Made by a program: the position numbers and the translations under genes. Below, piece after piece: positions 53,001 to 59,824 of a stretch of 64,000 bases of DNA (position 1 is its first letter; each line of letters starts with the position of its first letter). The stretch is from Sphingobium sp. EM0848 (GTDB lineage Bacteria; Pseudomonadota; Alphaproteobacteria; Sphingomonadales; Sphingomonadaceae). Below the pieces are notes generated by a model, which was not told the origin of the DNA, did not search any database, and saw only the letters and a program-made list of their open reading frames with translations. The stretch covers positions 1,576,001 to 1,640,000 of the forward strand of contig NZ_JABXWB010000005.1 of the NCBI RefSeq assembly GCF_013375555.1. The letters run 5' to 3'.

Positions 53001-53150
53001 CTGCGCCTGACACAGCGCGCTGCCTTCGGTACCGACGCGGAAGCTGTCCCGCAAAAGCGCATGGTCGTCCGCCTGAGCGTGTAGCGCGACCGACAGACTC
53101 AGGGCGCCCGCACCGGCCAGCCCGCAAATGATCTTCCCCACAGCGCTCAA
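50049..53150 (-). CDS. Exported TPR-CHAT (caspase-like) protein
   Basis: A 1033-residue protein with a signal peptide (GLAGAGALSLSVALHAQ), a helical repeat region at residues ~230-600 (TPR-like: EAAEFFDSL, LVNRGLQLSNLGLFDQA, AQLLGEIGLAFEDEGNFEQA) and a C-terminal CHAT domain (~720-1033). The CHAT dyad is intact: the His of ILHFATHGL and the Cys of VVLSACDTAGAAG. CHAT proteases are caspase relatives. No ATG sits at the signal peptide. A TTG at 53150 with GGGGA seven bases upstream is the best start; ATGs at 53324 or 53231 would add 31-58 residues before the signal. It heads the operon with the cyclase, FecR-like, TpsB and TpsA genes. Processing of the exoprotein is a guess from context. Confidence 0.88.
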   Translation of the reverse strand: MSAVGKIICGLAGAGALSLSVALHAQADDHALLRDSFRVGTEGSALCQAQSAAGDPASRTMFDRAWTMVCRDAARPVGQIYALRSGEDAGLLERLTASRRVAVECSAAGGATLPEIGPALIRNCTGALGTYRIVTVARGRTLYVAQGYAAYASALDLGLRSVMAGRTVPGKVDIATVGSSDAGFARLQAATLDPQTVLAEGYRRNASGNYAEAAEFFDSLTDRLARDPETGKLTPAERTNRAHEYLVNRGLQLSNLGLFDQADAAFAKARTMATGDAVQLRLRRNFEAMHHINQQDLQGALAILDRPLAGGGTAIAEGDAVTLSPEVAAEMSSGASQARALGARQDTALTPAERAAIIDAQAQQLRGTILRLSGQPGPAREVLDKAMASAVAIRDGRVTSIARLRAQLLGEIGLAFEDEGNFEQAENNLNQSVALLAAQYPETVALNGARARLGAFLARRGRSEDALKVYRGIMASATGNRATLTGMANQLQPYFALLARDIPQRPELAADLFTAMQMLVRPGAADTLEQLSRELSAGDSEAARLFRQSVSLSRDIERGRIALAQLRQAAETDATLGEQVAQAQADVDQLATDQANTLASLTAYPQYRAVSPQGLTLAEMQATLKPGEGYFKLAQLGDAFYALWIDGSGATGYRLAASATEVAQKVATLRETISIDVNGAQTTYALDVPVARSLYLDLFGPVEQRLSAARHLIFEPDGAMLQLPVNLLIAGQAGVDAYQARVAQGGDEFDFRGIQWLGRDHAVSTALSARAFRDARAAAPSSAAQSYIGFGDNAPLAGPKMTASTRGVLADGGTDDCGWSPLQWNRPIPATELREAAQAIGGQGSELVTGAAFTDEAVMGRRDLDSFRILHFATHGLVTPPHPGCPARPALLTSFAPDKFSDGLLQFGEIFDLRLNADLVVLSACDTAGAAGVETTRAAGLSGGGGALDGLVRAFIGAGSRAVIASHWPAPEDYHATERLMAGLFAAAPDQPMAEALREAQVKLMDDPQTSHPFYWSGFAIIGDGARPLIVHR

Positions 53151-53448
53151 AGGCTTATCCCCCGACCCTGCCGGATTACCCCGTGCAAAGCCCCCCTTAG
53201 CATGATTGCCGAGGTCATAACGCCGCCGCATGGTGCGCCGCAAGATGAAATGCCAATATACTTCATCTGAACCGAAGTGAGGCACGGAAGCTACAGTTGG
53301 TAAGATTCGATCTCTGCCGCGCAATTTTTATTGCATCAGGCAAAAGAGCTGATCTAGATTAGCGGCAAGTGAATATTCATCGGCAATACAAGATAAACGC
53401 CGATTGTTTCGAATAAAAATAACGAGATGTTCACTAAGGGAGGATGCA
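53151..53448. promoter_or_regulatory. Divergent promoter region of the CHAT operon and TonB receptor
   Basis: A 298-base gap with lower GC than its surroundings. It holds an inverted repeat ACTTC (53260-53264) / GAAGT (53274-53278) and a 10-base perfect palindrome TGAATATTCA at 53370-53379, either of which could bind a regulator. GGAGG at 53439-53443 is the ribosome-binding site of the receptor gene. No other feature is recognised. Confidence 0.35.
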
Positions 53449-55878
53449 ATGAACCGATTTCCACGCAAGGAATCCGTCTATCGCTTGTCGGCCTCATGTC
53501 TAGCGCTGGCAATGATGACGCTGTCGTCTGGCGCTTTCGCTCAGCAAAACGGTGCCGCGTCCGATTGGACCGGCAATGAGATCATCGTCACTGCGACGAA
53601 ACGCAACGAATCCATTCAGAACGTTCCCTTTTCCATCAACGCACAAACAGCCGAGGCGATGCAGCGCATGGGCGCCACCTCGATCGAGGACGTATCGCGC
53701 AGCGTTGCCGGCCTGACGGTCCAGAATCTCGGGCCGGGCCAGAGCCAGGTGTCCGTGCGTGGCGTATCGGCAGGCCAGGTTGTCCGCGACCAGCCGGGCG
53801 TCAAGGAACAGGTGGGCGTCTATCTCGACGAATCCGTCATTTCCATGTCCCTGTTCACGCCGGATTTCGACCTGTTCGACCTTGACCGCGTGGAAACGCT
53901 GCGCGGGCCGCAGGGCACGCTGTTCGGCTCCGGTTCCGAAGGCGGCACCGTACGCTACATCACCAAGCAGCCGAAGCTCGGCCAGACCGAAGGCACGGTG
54001 GAAGGCGGTGTCAACGTGCTGAAGGGCGGCGATGTCGGCTATTCGGGCAAGGGTGCGATCAACCTGCCGCTGGGCGACAACGCGGCGATCCGCGCGGTCG
54101 GCTATGGTGAACATTATGCCGGCTTCATCGATGCCATCGGCCCGGCGGCAGGCAAGAATATCAATGACGGCCGTCGCTATGGCGGGCGCCTCAGCCTGCT
54201 CTGGGAACCGGCCCCAGGTATCAAGCTGACCCCGCGCATCATCTATCAGGATATCAAGACCAACGGCTTCAACCGTGAGGACAGCTATCATCTCTATTAT
54301 AATGAACTGATCAGCCCCTTCGATATTCTGCCCGAGCGCACCCAATATCTGAAACTGCGCGAAGAGTTTCGCGACAAGACCACGCTGGCCGACTTCACGG
54401 GGAGCGTCGATCTCGGTTCCGATATCACGCTGACGTCGATCACTACCTATATTCACCGCGACATTTTGGTCAGCCGCGACGCTTCGGCACTGACTGGCTC
54501 CGTGTCGGTGACGCCGTTCGTCACACAACTGGGCGTCAACCCCGCCATTGCCAATTTGCCGTCCAATCTGCGAGACACGACGAAACTCAAACAATGGACG
54601 CAGGAACTGCGGCTCGCCTCGACCGGCAGTGGCCCGTTCCAGTGGGTAATCGGCGGTTTCTACAGCCATGTCGATCGCGATTATAAACAGCGGCTGCCAA
54701 CCCCCGGCTATGATGCCTTCATCGATGCGGCGCTCGGCGCCGGCAAATCTGCGGCCGCTGCCAATGGCTTCCCGCTTAATTCGCCCTATAATGCCGATAT
54801 TCCCTATATCATCAAACAATATGCGGCCTTTGGCGAAGCGAGCTACAAGCTCGGCCAGTTCAAGCTGACCGCCGGCGGGCGCTATTACGACTTCAAGGAA
54901 GAACGCGACTTCAAGACCGGTGGCGTCTTCCCCAATGGCGACAACCGCGTGGGCGACAAGACCAGCTCAAATGGCTTCTCTCCGCGTTTCATCGCCAGCT
55001 TTGAAGCCAATCACGACCTGACCTTCAACGTCCAGGCGTCCAAGGGCTTCCGTCTGGGCGGCGTGAACGATCCGCTGAACCTGCCGCTCTGCTCGGGCGG
55101 CGCGACCGGGCCGGATGCAGCGACCTATGGCAACCGTCCGACCTTCGACGACGAAACGCTCTGGAACTATGAGGCCGGGGTCAAGGCATCCGGCGGCGGC
55201 GTGACCTTCAACGCGGCGGTGTTCCACAACGACATCAAGAACCTGCAGGTCACGGCCGATGCGGGCAGTTGCTCCTCGCGCGTCATCTTCAACGTGCCCA
55301 AGGCGCATACGACGGGCGTGGAAGCGGAACTCAGCACCCGCCTTTCCCCGAACCTCGATCTGTCGCTCAGCGGCAGCTATATCGACTCGAAGATCGACAG
55401 CAATGTCACCGACGCCAGCGGCGCGATTATCGCGGGCATCCGCAAGGGCAACCGCCTGCCCACCGTGCCGAAATTCCAGATGGCGGCGGCGGCGACCTAC
55501 ACGATGCAGATTGCGGCGGAAACCGACTGGTCCTTCACGGCGAGCTACCAGCATGTCGGCAACCGCTACACCCAGCTTGGCGATCAGGAAGCAGGTGCGG
55601 GCAGCTTCACCAATTCCATCTATTACAATCCGGCCACGGGCGCCTATGGCACGGGCGCTTTCAACTTCGGTTCCTATAAGCTCGGCGCCTATAATCTGGT
55701 CAACCTGTCGACGGGCGTGAACTGGGACAGCGGCCTGTCCATCACCCTGTATGTGAACAATCTGTTCGATGAAAATGCGCTCTATTCGCTGGACCGCGAG
55801 CGCGGTGGCAGGGGACGGCTTGGCTATAATATCGGCACGCCGCGCAAGATCGGCGTGACAGTCCGCAAGGACTTCTGA
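53449..55878 (+). CDS. TonB-dependent outer-membrane receptor
   Basis: An 809-residue receptor. The signal peptide (LALAMMTLSSGAFAQ) is followed by the EIIVTATKRNESIQNVPFSI segment typical of the start of the plug, plug motifs (SVRGVSAGQ; DLDRVETLRGPQGTLFGSGS; EGGTVRYIT) and a barrel ending in KIGVTVRKDF with a terminal Phe. It takes up an unidentified ligand with TonB energy. The ATG at 53449 has GGAGG five bases upstream. A strong terminator follows, so it is probably monocistronic, although a formylglycine-generating enzyme lies 100 bases downstream. Receptors of this size (~800) in sphingomonads often import aromatic compounds or sugars; specificity is not readable. Confidence 0.93.
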   Translation: MNRFPRKESVYRLSASCLALAMMTLSSGAFAQQNGAASDWTGNEIIVTATKRNESIQNVPFSINAQTAEAMQRMGATSIEDVSRSVAGLTVQNLGPGQSQVSVRGVSAGQVVRDQPGVKEQVGVYLDESVISMSLFTPDFDLFDLDRVETLRGPQGTLFGSGSEGGTVRYITKQPKLGQTEGTVEGGVNVLKGGDVGYSGKGAINLPLGDNAAIRAVGYGEHYAGFIDAIGPAAGKNINDGRRYGGRLSLLWEPAPGIKLTPRIIYQDIKTNGFNREDSYHLYYNELISPFDILPERTQYLKLREEFRDKTTLADFTGSVDLGSDITLTSITTYIHRDILVSRDASALTGSVSVTPFVTQLGVNPAIANLPSNLRDTTKLKQWTQELRLASTGSGPFQWVIGGFYSHVDRDYKQRLPTPGYDAFIDAALGAGKSAAAANGFPLNSPYNADIPYIIKQYAAFGEASYKLGQFKLTAGGRYYDFKEERDFKTGGVFPNGDNRVGDKTSSNGFSPRFIASFEANHDLTFNVQASKGFRLGGVNDPLNLPLCSGGATGPDAATYGNRPTFDDETLWNYEAGVKASGGGVTFNAAVFHNDIKNLQVTADAGSCSSRVIFNVPKAHTTGVEAELSTRLSPNLDLSLSGSYIDSKIDSNVTDASGAIIAGIRKGNRLPTVPKFQMAAAATYTMQIAAETDWSFTASYQHVGNRYTQLGDQEAGAGSFTNSIYYNPATGAYGTGAFNFGSYKLGAYNLVNLSTGVNWDSGLSITLYVNNLFDENALYSLDRERGGRGRLGYNIGTPRKIGVTVRKDF

Positions 55879-55879
55879 A

Positions 55880-55901
55880 GCATCGTCCGGAAAAGTGGGA
55901 A
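55880..55901. repeat. Partial copy of the palindromic repeat
   Basis: This 22-base segment (beginning GCATCGTCCGG) matches the reverse complement of 16749-16770 at 21 positions. It lies just after the receptor stop and runs into the terminator stem, which suggests that a repeat element has been absorbed into the 3' end. Confidence 0.65.
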
Positions 55902-55940
55902 AGACGCCGGCAGCAAACCGCTTCCGGCGTCTTTCTTTTT
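55900..55940 (+). terminator. Rho-independent terminator of the TonB receptor gene
   Basis: AAAGACGCCGG (55900-55910) pairs perfectly with CCGGCGTCTTT (55924-55934) around a 13-base loop and is followed by CTTTTT. It separates the receptor from the next gene. Confidence 0.88.
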
Positions 55941-55979
55941 GCCCGATACAGCCGGCCGTTCCCTCGCTATGGTCGGCCG

Positions 55980-56936
55980 ATGATCGAGACCGGAAATGTC
56001 CTCGCGCAGGATATGCGCTTTATCGAAGGCGGTGCCTTCGCCATGGGTTCGGATCGCTTCTATCCAGAGGAAGCCCCGGTGCGGCAGGTCCGCGTGGACA
56101 GTTTCTGGATTGACGAAACGCCCGTGACCAACCGCCAGTTTGCGGAATTTGTCGACGCCACCGGCTACCGCACCTTTGCCGAGATCGCGCCTGATCCCAG
56201 GGATTATCCGGGCATGTCGCCCGAAATGGCGCGGGCCGGTTCGCTGCTGTTCCAGCGCACGGCCACTCCGGTCGATCTCAATGATTTCAGCCAATGGTGG
56301 CAATTCAGCTTCGGCACCGACTGGCGCCATCCGCATGGTCCCGACAGCAATCTGGACGCGTTGTGGGACCATCCGGTGGTCCATGTCGTGCTTCAGGATG
56401 CGGAAGCCTATGCCAAATGGGCGGGCAAGACGCTGCCGACCGAAGCGGAATGGGAATTCGCTGCGCGTGGCGGGTTGGACGGCGCGGACTATGCCTGGGG
56501 CGACGAACTGGCGCCCGGCGGAGCGATGCTCGCCAATTACTGGCAGGGCATGTTCCCCTACAGCAATTTGCTGGAGGACGGCTATGAACGGACGTCGCCG
56601 GTTCGCACCTATGCGCCCAATGGTTATGGCCTGTACGACATGATCGGCAATGTCTGGGAATGGACGACCGACTGGTATGCGCAGCCCAAGGTCGAGCGCA
56701 AGGCGAAGGGAAGCTGCTGCGTCCCCTCCAACCCGCGTGGCGGCACGAAGCGCGAGAGCCTCGATCCTGCCATGCCGCATGTGCCGATTGCCCGTAAGGT
56801 GCTGAAGGGCGGTTCCCATCTCTGCGCCCCCAGCTATTGCCAGCGCTATCGCCCCGCCGCCCGCCATCCGCAGGCGGTGGACAGTTCCACCAGCCATATC
56901 GGTTTCCGCTGCATCATCCGTGAACCGGGCCGCTGA
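55980..56936 (+). CDS. Formylglycine-generating enzyme (SUMF1 family)
   Basis: A 318-residue FGE-sulfatase-domain protein. Motifs: MRFIEGGAFAMGSDRFYPEE near the start, DSFWIDETPVTNRQFAEFV, LPTEAEWEFAARGG, NVWEWTTDWY and KVLKGGSHLCAPSYCQRYR. The last contains the CX4C cysteine pair that in FGE binds copper and oxidises a sulfatase cysteine to formylglycine, so this should be a genuine FGE rather than one of the many inactive relatives. No signal peptide is present, as is usual for bacterial cytoplasmic FGE. No sulfatase gene with the CxPxR motif was noticed in the window, so its client lies elsewhere. Confidence 0.9.
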   Translation: MIETGNVLAQDMRFIEGGAFAMGSDRFYPEEAPVRQVRVDSFWIDETPVTNRQFAEFVDATGYRTFAEIAPDPRDYPGMSPEMARAGSLLFQRTATPVDLNDFSQWWQFSFGTDWRHPHGPDSNLDALWDHPVVHVVLQDAEAYAKWAGKTLPTEAEWEFAARGGLDGADYAWGDELAPGGAMLANYWQGMFPYSNLLEDGYERTSPVRTYAPNGYGLYDMIGNVWEWTTDWYAQPKVERKAKGSCCVPSNPRGGTKRESLDPAMPHVPIARKVLKGGSHLCAPSYCQRYRPAARHPQAVDSSTSHIGFRCIIREPGR

Positions 56937-56958
56937 CTTTCAAACATAGGACGACTTC

Positions 56959-57201
56959 ATGCTCAACATGCCCTGGGACCAGCCCGCCACCATGATCGAC
57001 CTTGACGGCAAGGCGCCGATCATCGGCACGATCCGCGATTGCGCCCAGCATTTCGCGATCTTCAAGCCCCATGCGAAGGAACAGGCGCGCATATTGCTGA
57101 CCCAGCCCGTCCATCGCGAAGGCCGCAAGACGCGTACCTGGATTCTCGAACCCTGGGAAATCGAAAAGCTGGTCGAACGGCTCCACGCCGAGGTGCATTG
57201 A
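56959..57201 (+). CDS. Small unknown protein
   Basis: An 80-residue protein starting at ATG with AGGA about seven bases upstream and 22 bases after the FGE stop, so probably co-transcribed with it. It is soluble, with no signal or TM segment, and rich in charged residues; the pattern TRTWILEPWEIEKLVERL suggests a short strand followed by a helix. I do not recognise the family. A perfect 13-base hairpin follows. Confidence 0.6.
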   Translation: MLNMPWDQPATMIDLDGKAPIIGTIRDCAQHFAIFKPHAKEQARILLTQPVHREGRKTRTWILEPWEIEKLVERLHAEVH

Positions 57202-57211
57202 TCAGACGGAC

Positions 57212-57241
57212 GTCGTGCTCCTGCCTTCGCAGGAGCACGAC
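57212..57241. terminator. Bidirectional hairpin between convergent genes
   Basis: GTCGTGCTCCTGC (57212-57224) and GCAGGAGCACGAC (57229-57241) form a perfect 13-bp stem with a CTTC loop. It lies between the stop of the small unknown gene and that of the efflux lipoprotein gene (57244). T tracts are missing on both sides, so it is a strong structure but not a classical intrinsic terminator. Confidence 0.65.
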
Positions 57242-57243
57242 CC

Positions 57244-58638
57244 TCAGGCGGGCCCTCCCAATGCCTTGACCAGCGCAACGCTGGCCCGCATTCTCTGCGT
57301 TTCCACCGCCAGCAAGGCCCGTTGCGCGTCCAGCGCGTCGGTCTGCGCCGTCACCACCTCCAGATAGTCGGATGCTCCGTCGCGATAGCGGGTCAGCGCC
57401 AGTTCACTGGTCCGCCCCGCCGCGGTTGCAGCGCCCCGCTGGCTCACCGCCTGATCCGCCAGATGCCGGTTGGCCGCGATCGCATCCTCGACCTGCCGGA
57501 ACGCGTCCAGTACCGTTTCCCGATAGCCCGCACTCAATTCCTCATATTCTGCGCGGGACATCTTCACTTCCGCCTTGCGCCGCCCGCCATCGAGGAGGGA
57601 CAGCACCGCCAGGGCCGGACCCAGCCCCCAGAAGCTGCTGGGCTTGCTGAACAAATCACCATGGGTCGTCTGATATCCACCCGACAGCCCCAGAGTGAGC
57701 GTGGGGAAGAATGCCGCCTTGGCCACTCCGATCCGCGCATTGGCCGCGAACATGCGCCGTTCGGCCGCGGCAATATCCGGCCGCCGCTGCAACAGTTCCG
57801 AAGGCGCACCGGCGGTCAGTTCCGGCGCCAACAAAGGCTGCACGCGCGCAGGCACCGAAAAATCGGAAGCGACCGCGCCGACCAGCGCGGCAATCTCATG
57901 CTCGGTTGCCGCCCGTTCATTGGCGACGGCGGAAATCTGCGCCCGCGCATTGTCGAGCACCGTCTTCGCCCGGTTGACGTCGATTCCCGACGCGATGCCG
58001 CCATCATGCCGCGTGGTCGTCAACTGATAGGCCTTGCCGAACGCCTCCACCGTCTGCCGCAGCAACTCCGCCTCGGCATCCAGCCCGCGCAGCCGCGCAT
58101 AGGCATCCGCCACCGCTGCCTGAAGGCTGAGCCGCGCCGATGCCAGATCGGTCTCGCTCGCATGGGCGTCCGCCCGCGCGGCCTTCACGCTGTTGCGGAT
58201 GCGGCCCCACAGGTCCAGCTCGTAGTCCAGCGTCGCGCCCACGGAAAAATCATTATAGGTCGGTCCGATCCCATTGCCGCCGAGGCGATTGCCCGACAGC
58301 CGCTGACGGCTGGCATCCCCGCCGACACTGACCTGCGGAAAGAGATCCGCCGTCTCCACCCGCGCGGCTGCCCTCGCCTTGTCATACCGCGCCAGCGCCG
58401 CTGCCAACGTTGGGCTGGCCTGCTCCGCCCGCGCCTCCAGATCATTCAGCACCGGATCGCCAAAGGCTTCCCACCATTTGCCCCGCGACGCCTGATCCAT
58501 CGGTGTCGCGGCGGTCCAGCCCTCGACCTCCTTGAAATTTTTCGGCACGGTGGTCGCAGGCGGCTGATAGGCCGGTGCCATGGAACAGCTCGTCAGTCCC
58601 ACGAGCAACAGGGCCGCCGCCCTGCGATCAACGTCCAT
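57244..58638 (-). CDS. RND efflux outer-membrane lipoprotein, NodT family
   Basis: A 464-residue TolC-like outer-membrane factor. The signal peptide ends in a lipobox (LVGLTSC) and CSMAPAYQPP follows as in NodT proteins. WWEAFGDPVLNDLEARA and two long helical repeats (for example ADLFPQVSVGGDASR and AAFFPTLTLGLSGGY) are the outer-membrane-efflux-protein halves. The ATG at 58638, with AAGGG upstream, overlaps the adaptor gene by 11 bases. It forms the exit duct for the pump encoded upstream. Substrates are unknown. Confidence 0.93.
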   Translation of the reverse strand: MDVDRRAAALLLVGLTSCSMAPAYQPPATTVPKNFKEVEGWTAATPMDQASRGKWWEAFGDPVLNDLEARAEQASPTLAAALARYDKARAAARVETADLFPQVSVGGDASRQRLSGNRLGGNGIGPTYNDFSVGATLDYELDLWGRIRNSVKAARADAHASETDLASARLSLQAAVADAYARLRGLDAEAELLRQTVEAFGKAYQLTTTRHDGGIASGIDVNRAKTVLDNARAQISAVANERAATEHEIAALVGAVASDFSVPARVQPLLAPELTAGAPSELLQRRPDIAAAERRMFAANARIGVAKAAFFPTLTLGLSGGYQTTHGDLFSKPSSFWGLGPALAVLSLLDGGRRKAEVKMSRAEYEELSAGYRETVLDAFRQVEDAIAANRHLADQAVSQRGAATAAGRTSELALTRYRDGASDYLEVVTAQTDALDAQRALLAVETQRMRASVALVKALGGPA

Positions 58639-59824
58639 GGGCGGCACCCTTCGCGGCGCTTTGGATACGCACCCTGTCACCGCTGCGGATGGCGTCCGGC
58701 GGCGTGTCGATCACCCTGTCGGTCGGCAGCACACCGCCGGAAAGCTGCACGGCATTGCCTTGATCCTGCGCGATGATGACCGGCTTCACAGTCACGCGGC
58801 CGTCGCCACCGACCACCGCCACCGTCGGCCCGTCATTGCCATAAAGGATCGCACTGCCGGGCAGGGTCATGCCACTGCCTGACCCTGCCGCCACCTTGAG
58901 CCGCACCTGCGCGAAGGCGCCTGGTTTCAGCGCGCCGTCGCCATTATCCGCCTGCAACTGCACCAGCACTGCGCCCGACTGCGCATCGACCGCGCCCGAA
59001 CTGCTGGTCAGCGTCGCGTTGAAGCTGCGACCCGGATATTCCGGCAGAGACAGCGTTGCCGCCATGCCCGGCCTGATCGCCGCCGAATAGCCCTGCGGCA
59101 CGCGAACATAGATGCGCATCCGGTGGGTGTCGGATACGGTGAACAATGGCTGGGCCGCCGCGTTGCCAGCGACCACCAGCGCGCCGATCTGCGCTGATCG
59201 GCTGGTGACGACACCGCTGAACGGCGCCGACAGCCGGGTGAAGCCCTGCAAGGCCTGCAGACGCTTCACATTGGCGAGCGCTGCGTTGGACAGCGCCTTG
59301 CGCGCGGCAAGATCACCCGCCTTTTCATCGGCTTCCTGCCGCGACACGGCATCCTGCGCCAGCATGGAAGCCCAGCGCTTCGACGTCGTCGCGGACAGCC
59401 GCTCATTGGCGAGCGCGGTCTGATAATCCGCCTGTGCCTGCGCCAGTTGCTGGTCGACTTCCGGCGCGTCGAGGATGGCAAGCGGCTGGCCTGCCCTCAC
59501 ATGATCGCCGATATCCGCCAGCCAGCGCCGTACATAGCCATTCGTCCGGGCAAAGATCGCCGCGCTGTTATAGGCCTGCACATTGCCCGGCAGCGCCAGC
59601 GCGTCGCCTTCACCATTGGCCGCGGGCGTCACCACGGCCACGGTGGGGACAGAGGCATCTGCCGCAACATGTTTCAGTTCGTTGGTGGCATTGATCCGCG
59701 ACGCCACGCCAATGCCGACGATTGCGACCGCGACGACCGCCGCGCCAATCCCGACGTGCTTCAGCGTGCGGCTGTCCGGTCCCTGTGCCTCGGGATTTTC
59801 GATGGGCGGATTATGCTCAGACAT
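58628..59824 (-). CDS. RND efflux periplasmic adaptor (HlyD/MFP family)
   Basis: A 398-residue adaptor anchored by an N-terminal helix (HVGIGAAVVAVAIVGIGVAS). It has the lipoyl-like halves (VRRWLADIGDHVRAGQPLAIL and FTRLSAPFSGVVTSRSAQIG), a coiled-coil hairpin between them (residues ~105-180, ALANERLSATTSKR) and C-terminal barrel domains (IYVRVPQGYSAAIRPGMAA; VAVVGGDGRVTVKPVI). The ATG at 59824 lies eight bases inside the end of the permease gene, so the genes are coupled. It joins the inner-membrane pump to the NodT exit duct. Confidence 0.93.
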   Translation of the reverse strand: MSEHNPPIENPEAQGPDSRTLKHVGIGAAVVAVAIVGIGVASRINATNELKHVAADASVPTVAVVTPAANGEGDALALPGNVQAYNSAAIFARTNGYVRRWLADIGDHVRAGQPLAILDAPEVDQQLAQAQADYQTALANERLSATTSKRWASMLAQDAVSRQEADEKAGDLAARKALSNAALANVKRLQALQGFTRLSAPFSGVVTSRSAQIGALVVAGNAAAQPLFTVSDTHRMRIYVRVPQGYSAAIRPGMAATLSLPEYPGRSFNATLTSSSGAVDAQSGAVLVQLQADNGDGALKPGAFAQVRLKVAAGSGSGMTLPGSAILYGNDGPTVAVVGGDGRVTVKPVIIAQDQGNAVQLSGGVLPTDRVIDTPPDAIRSGDRVRIQSAAKGAAHGR

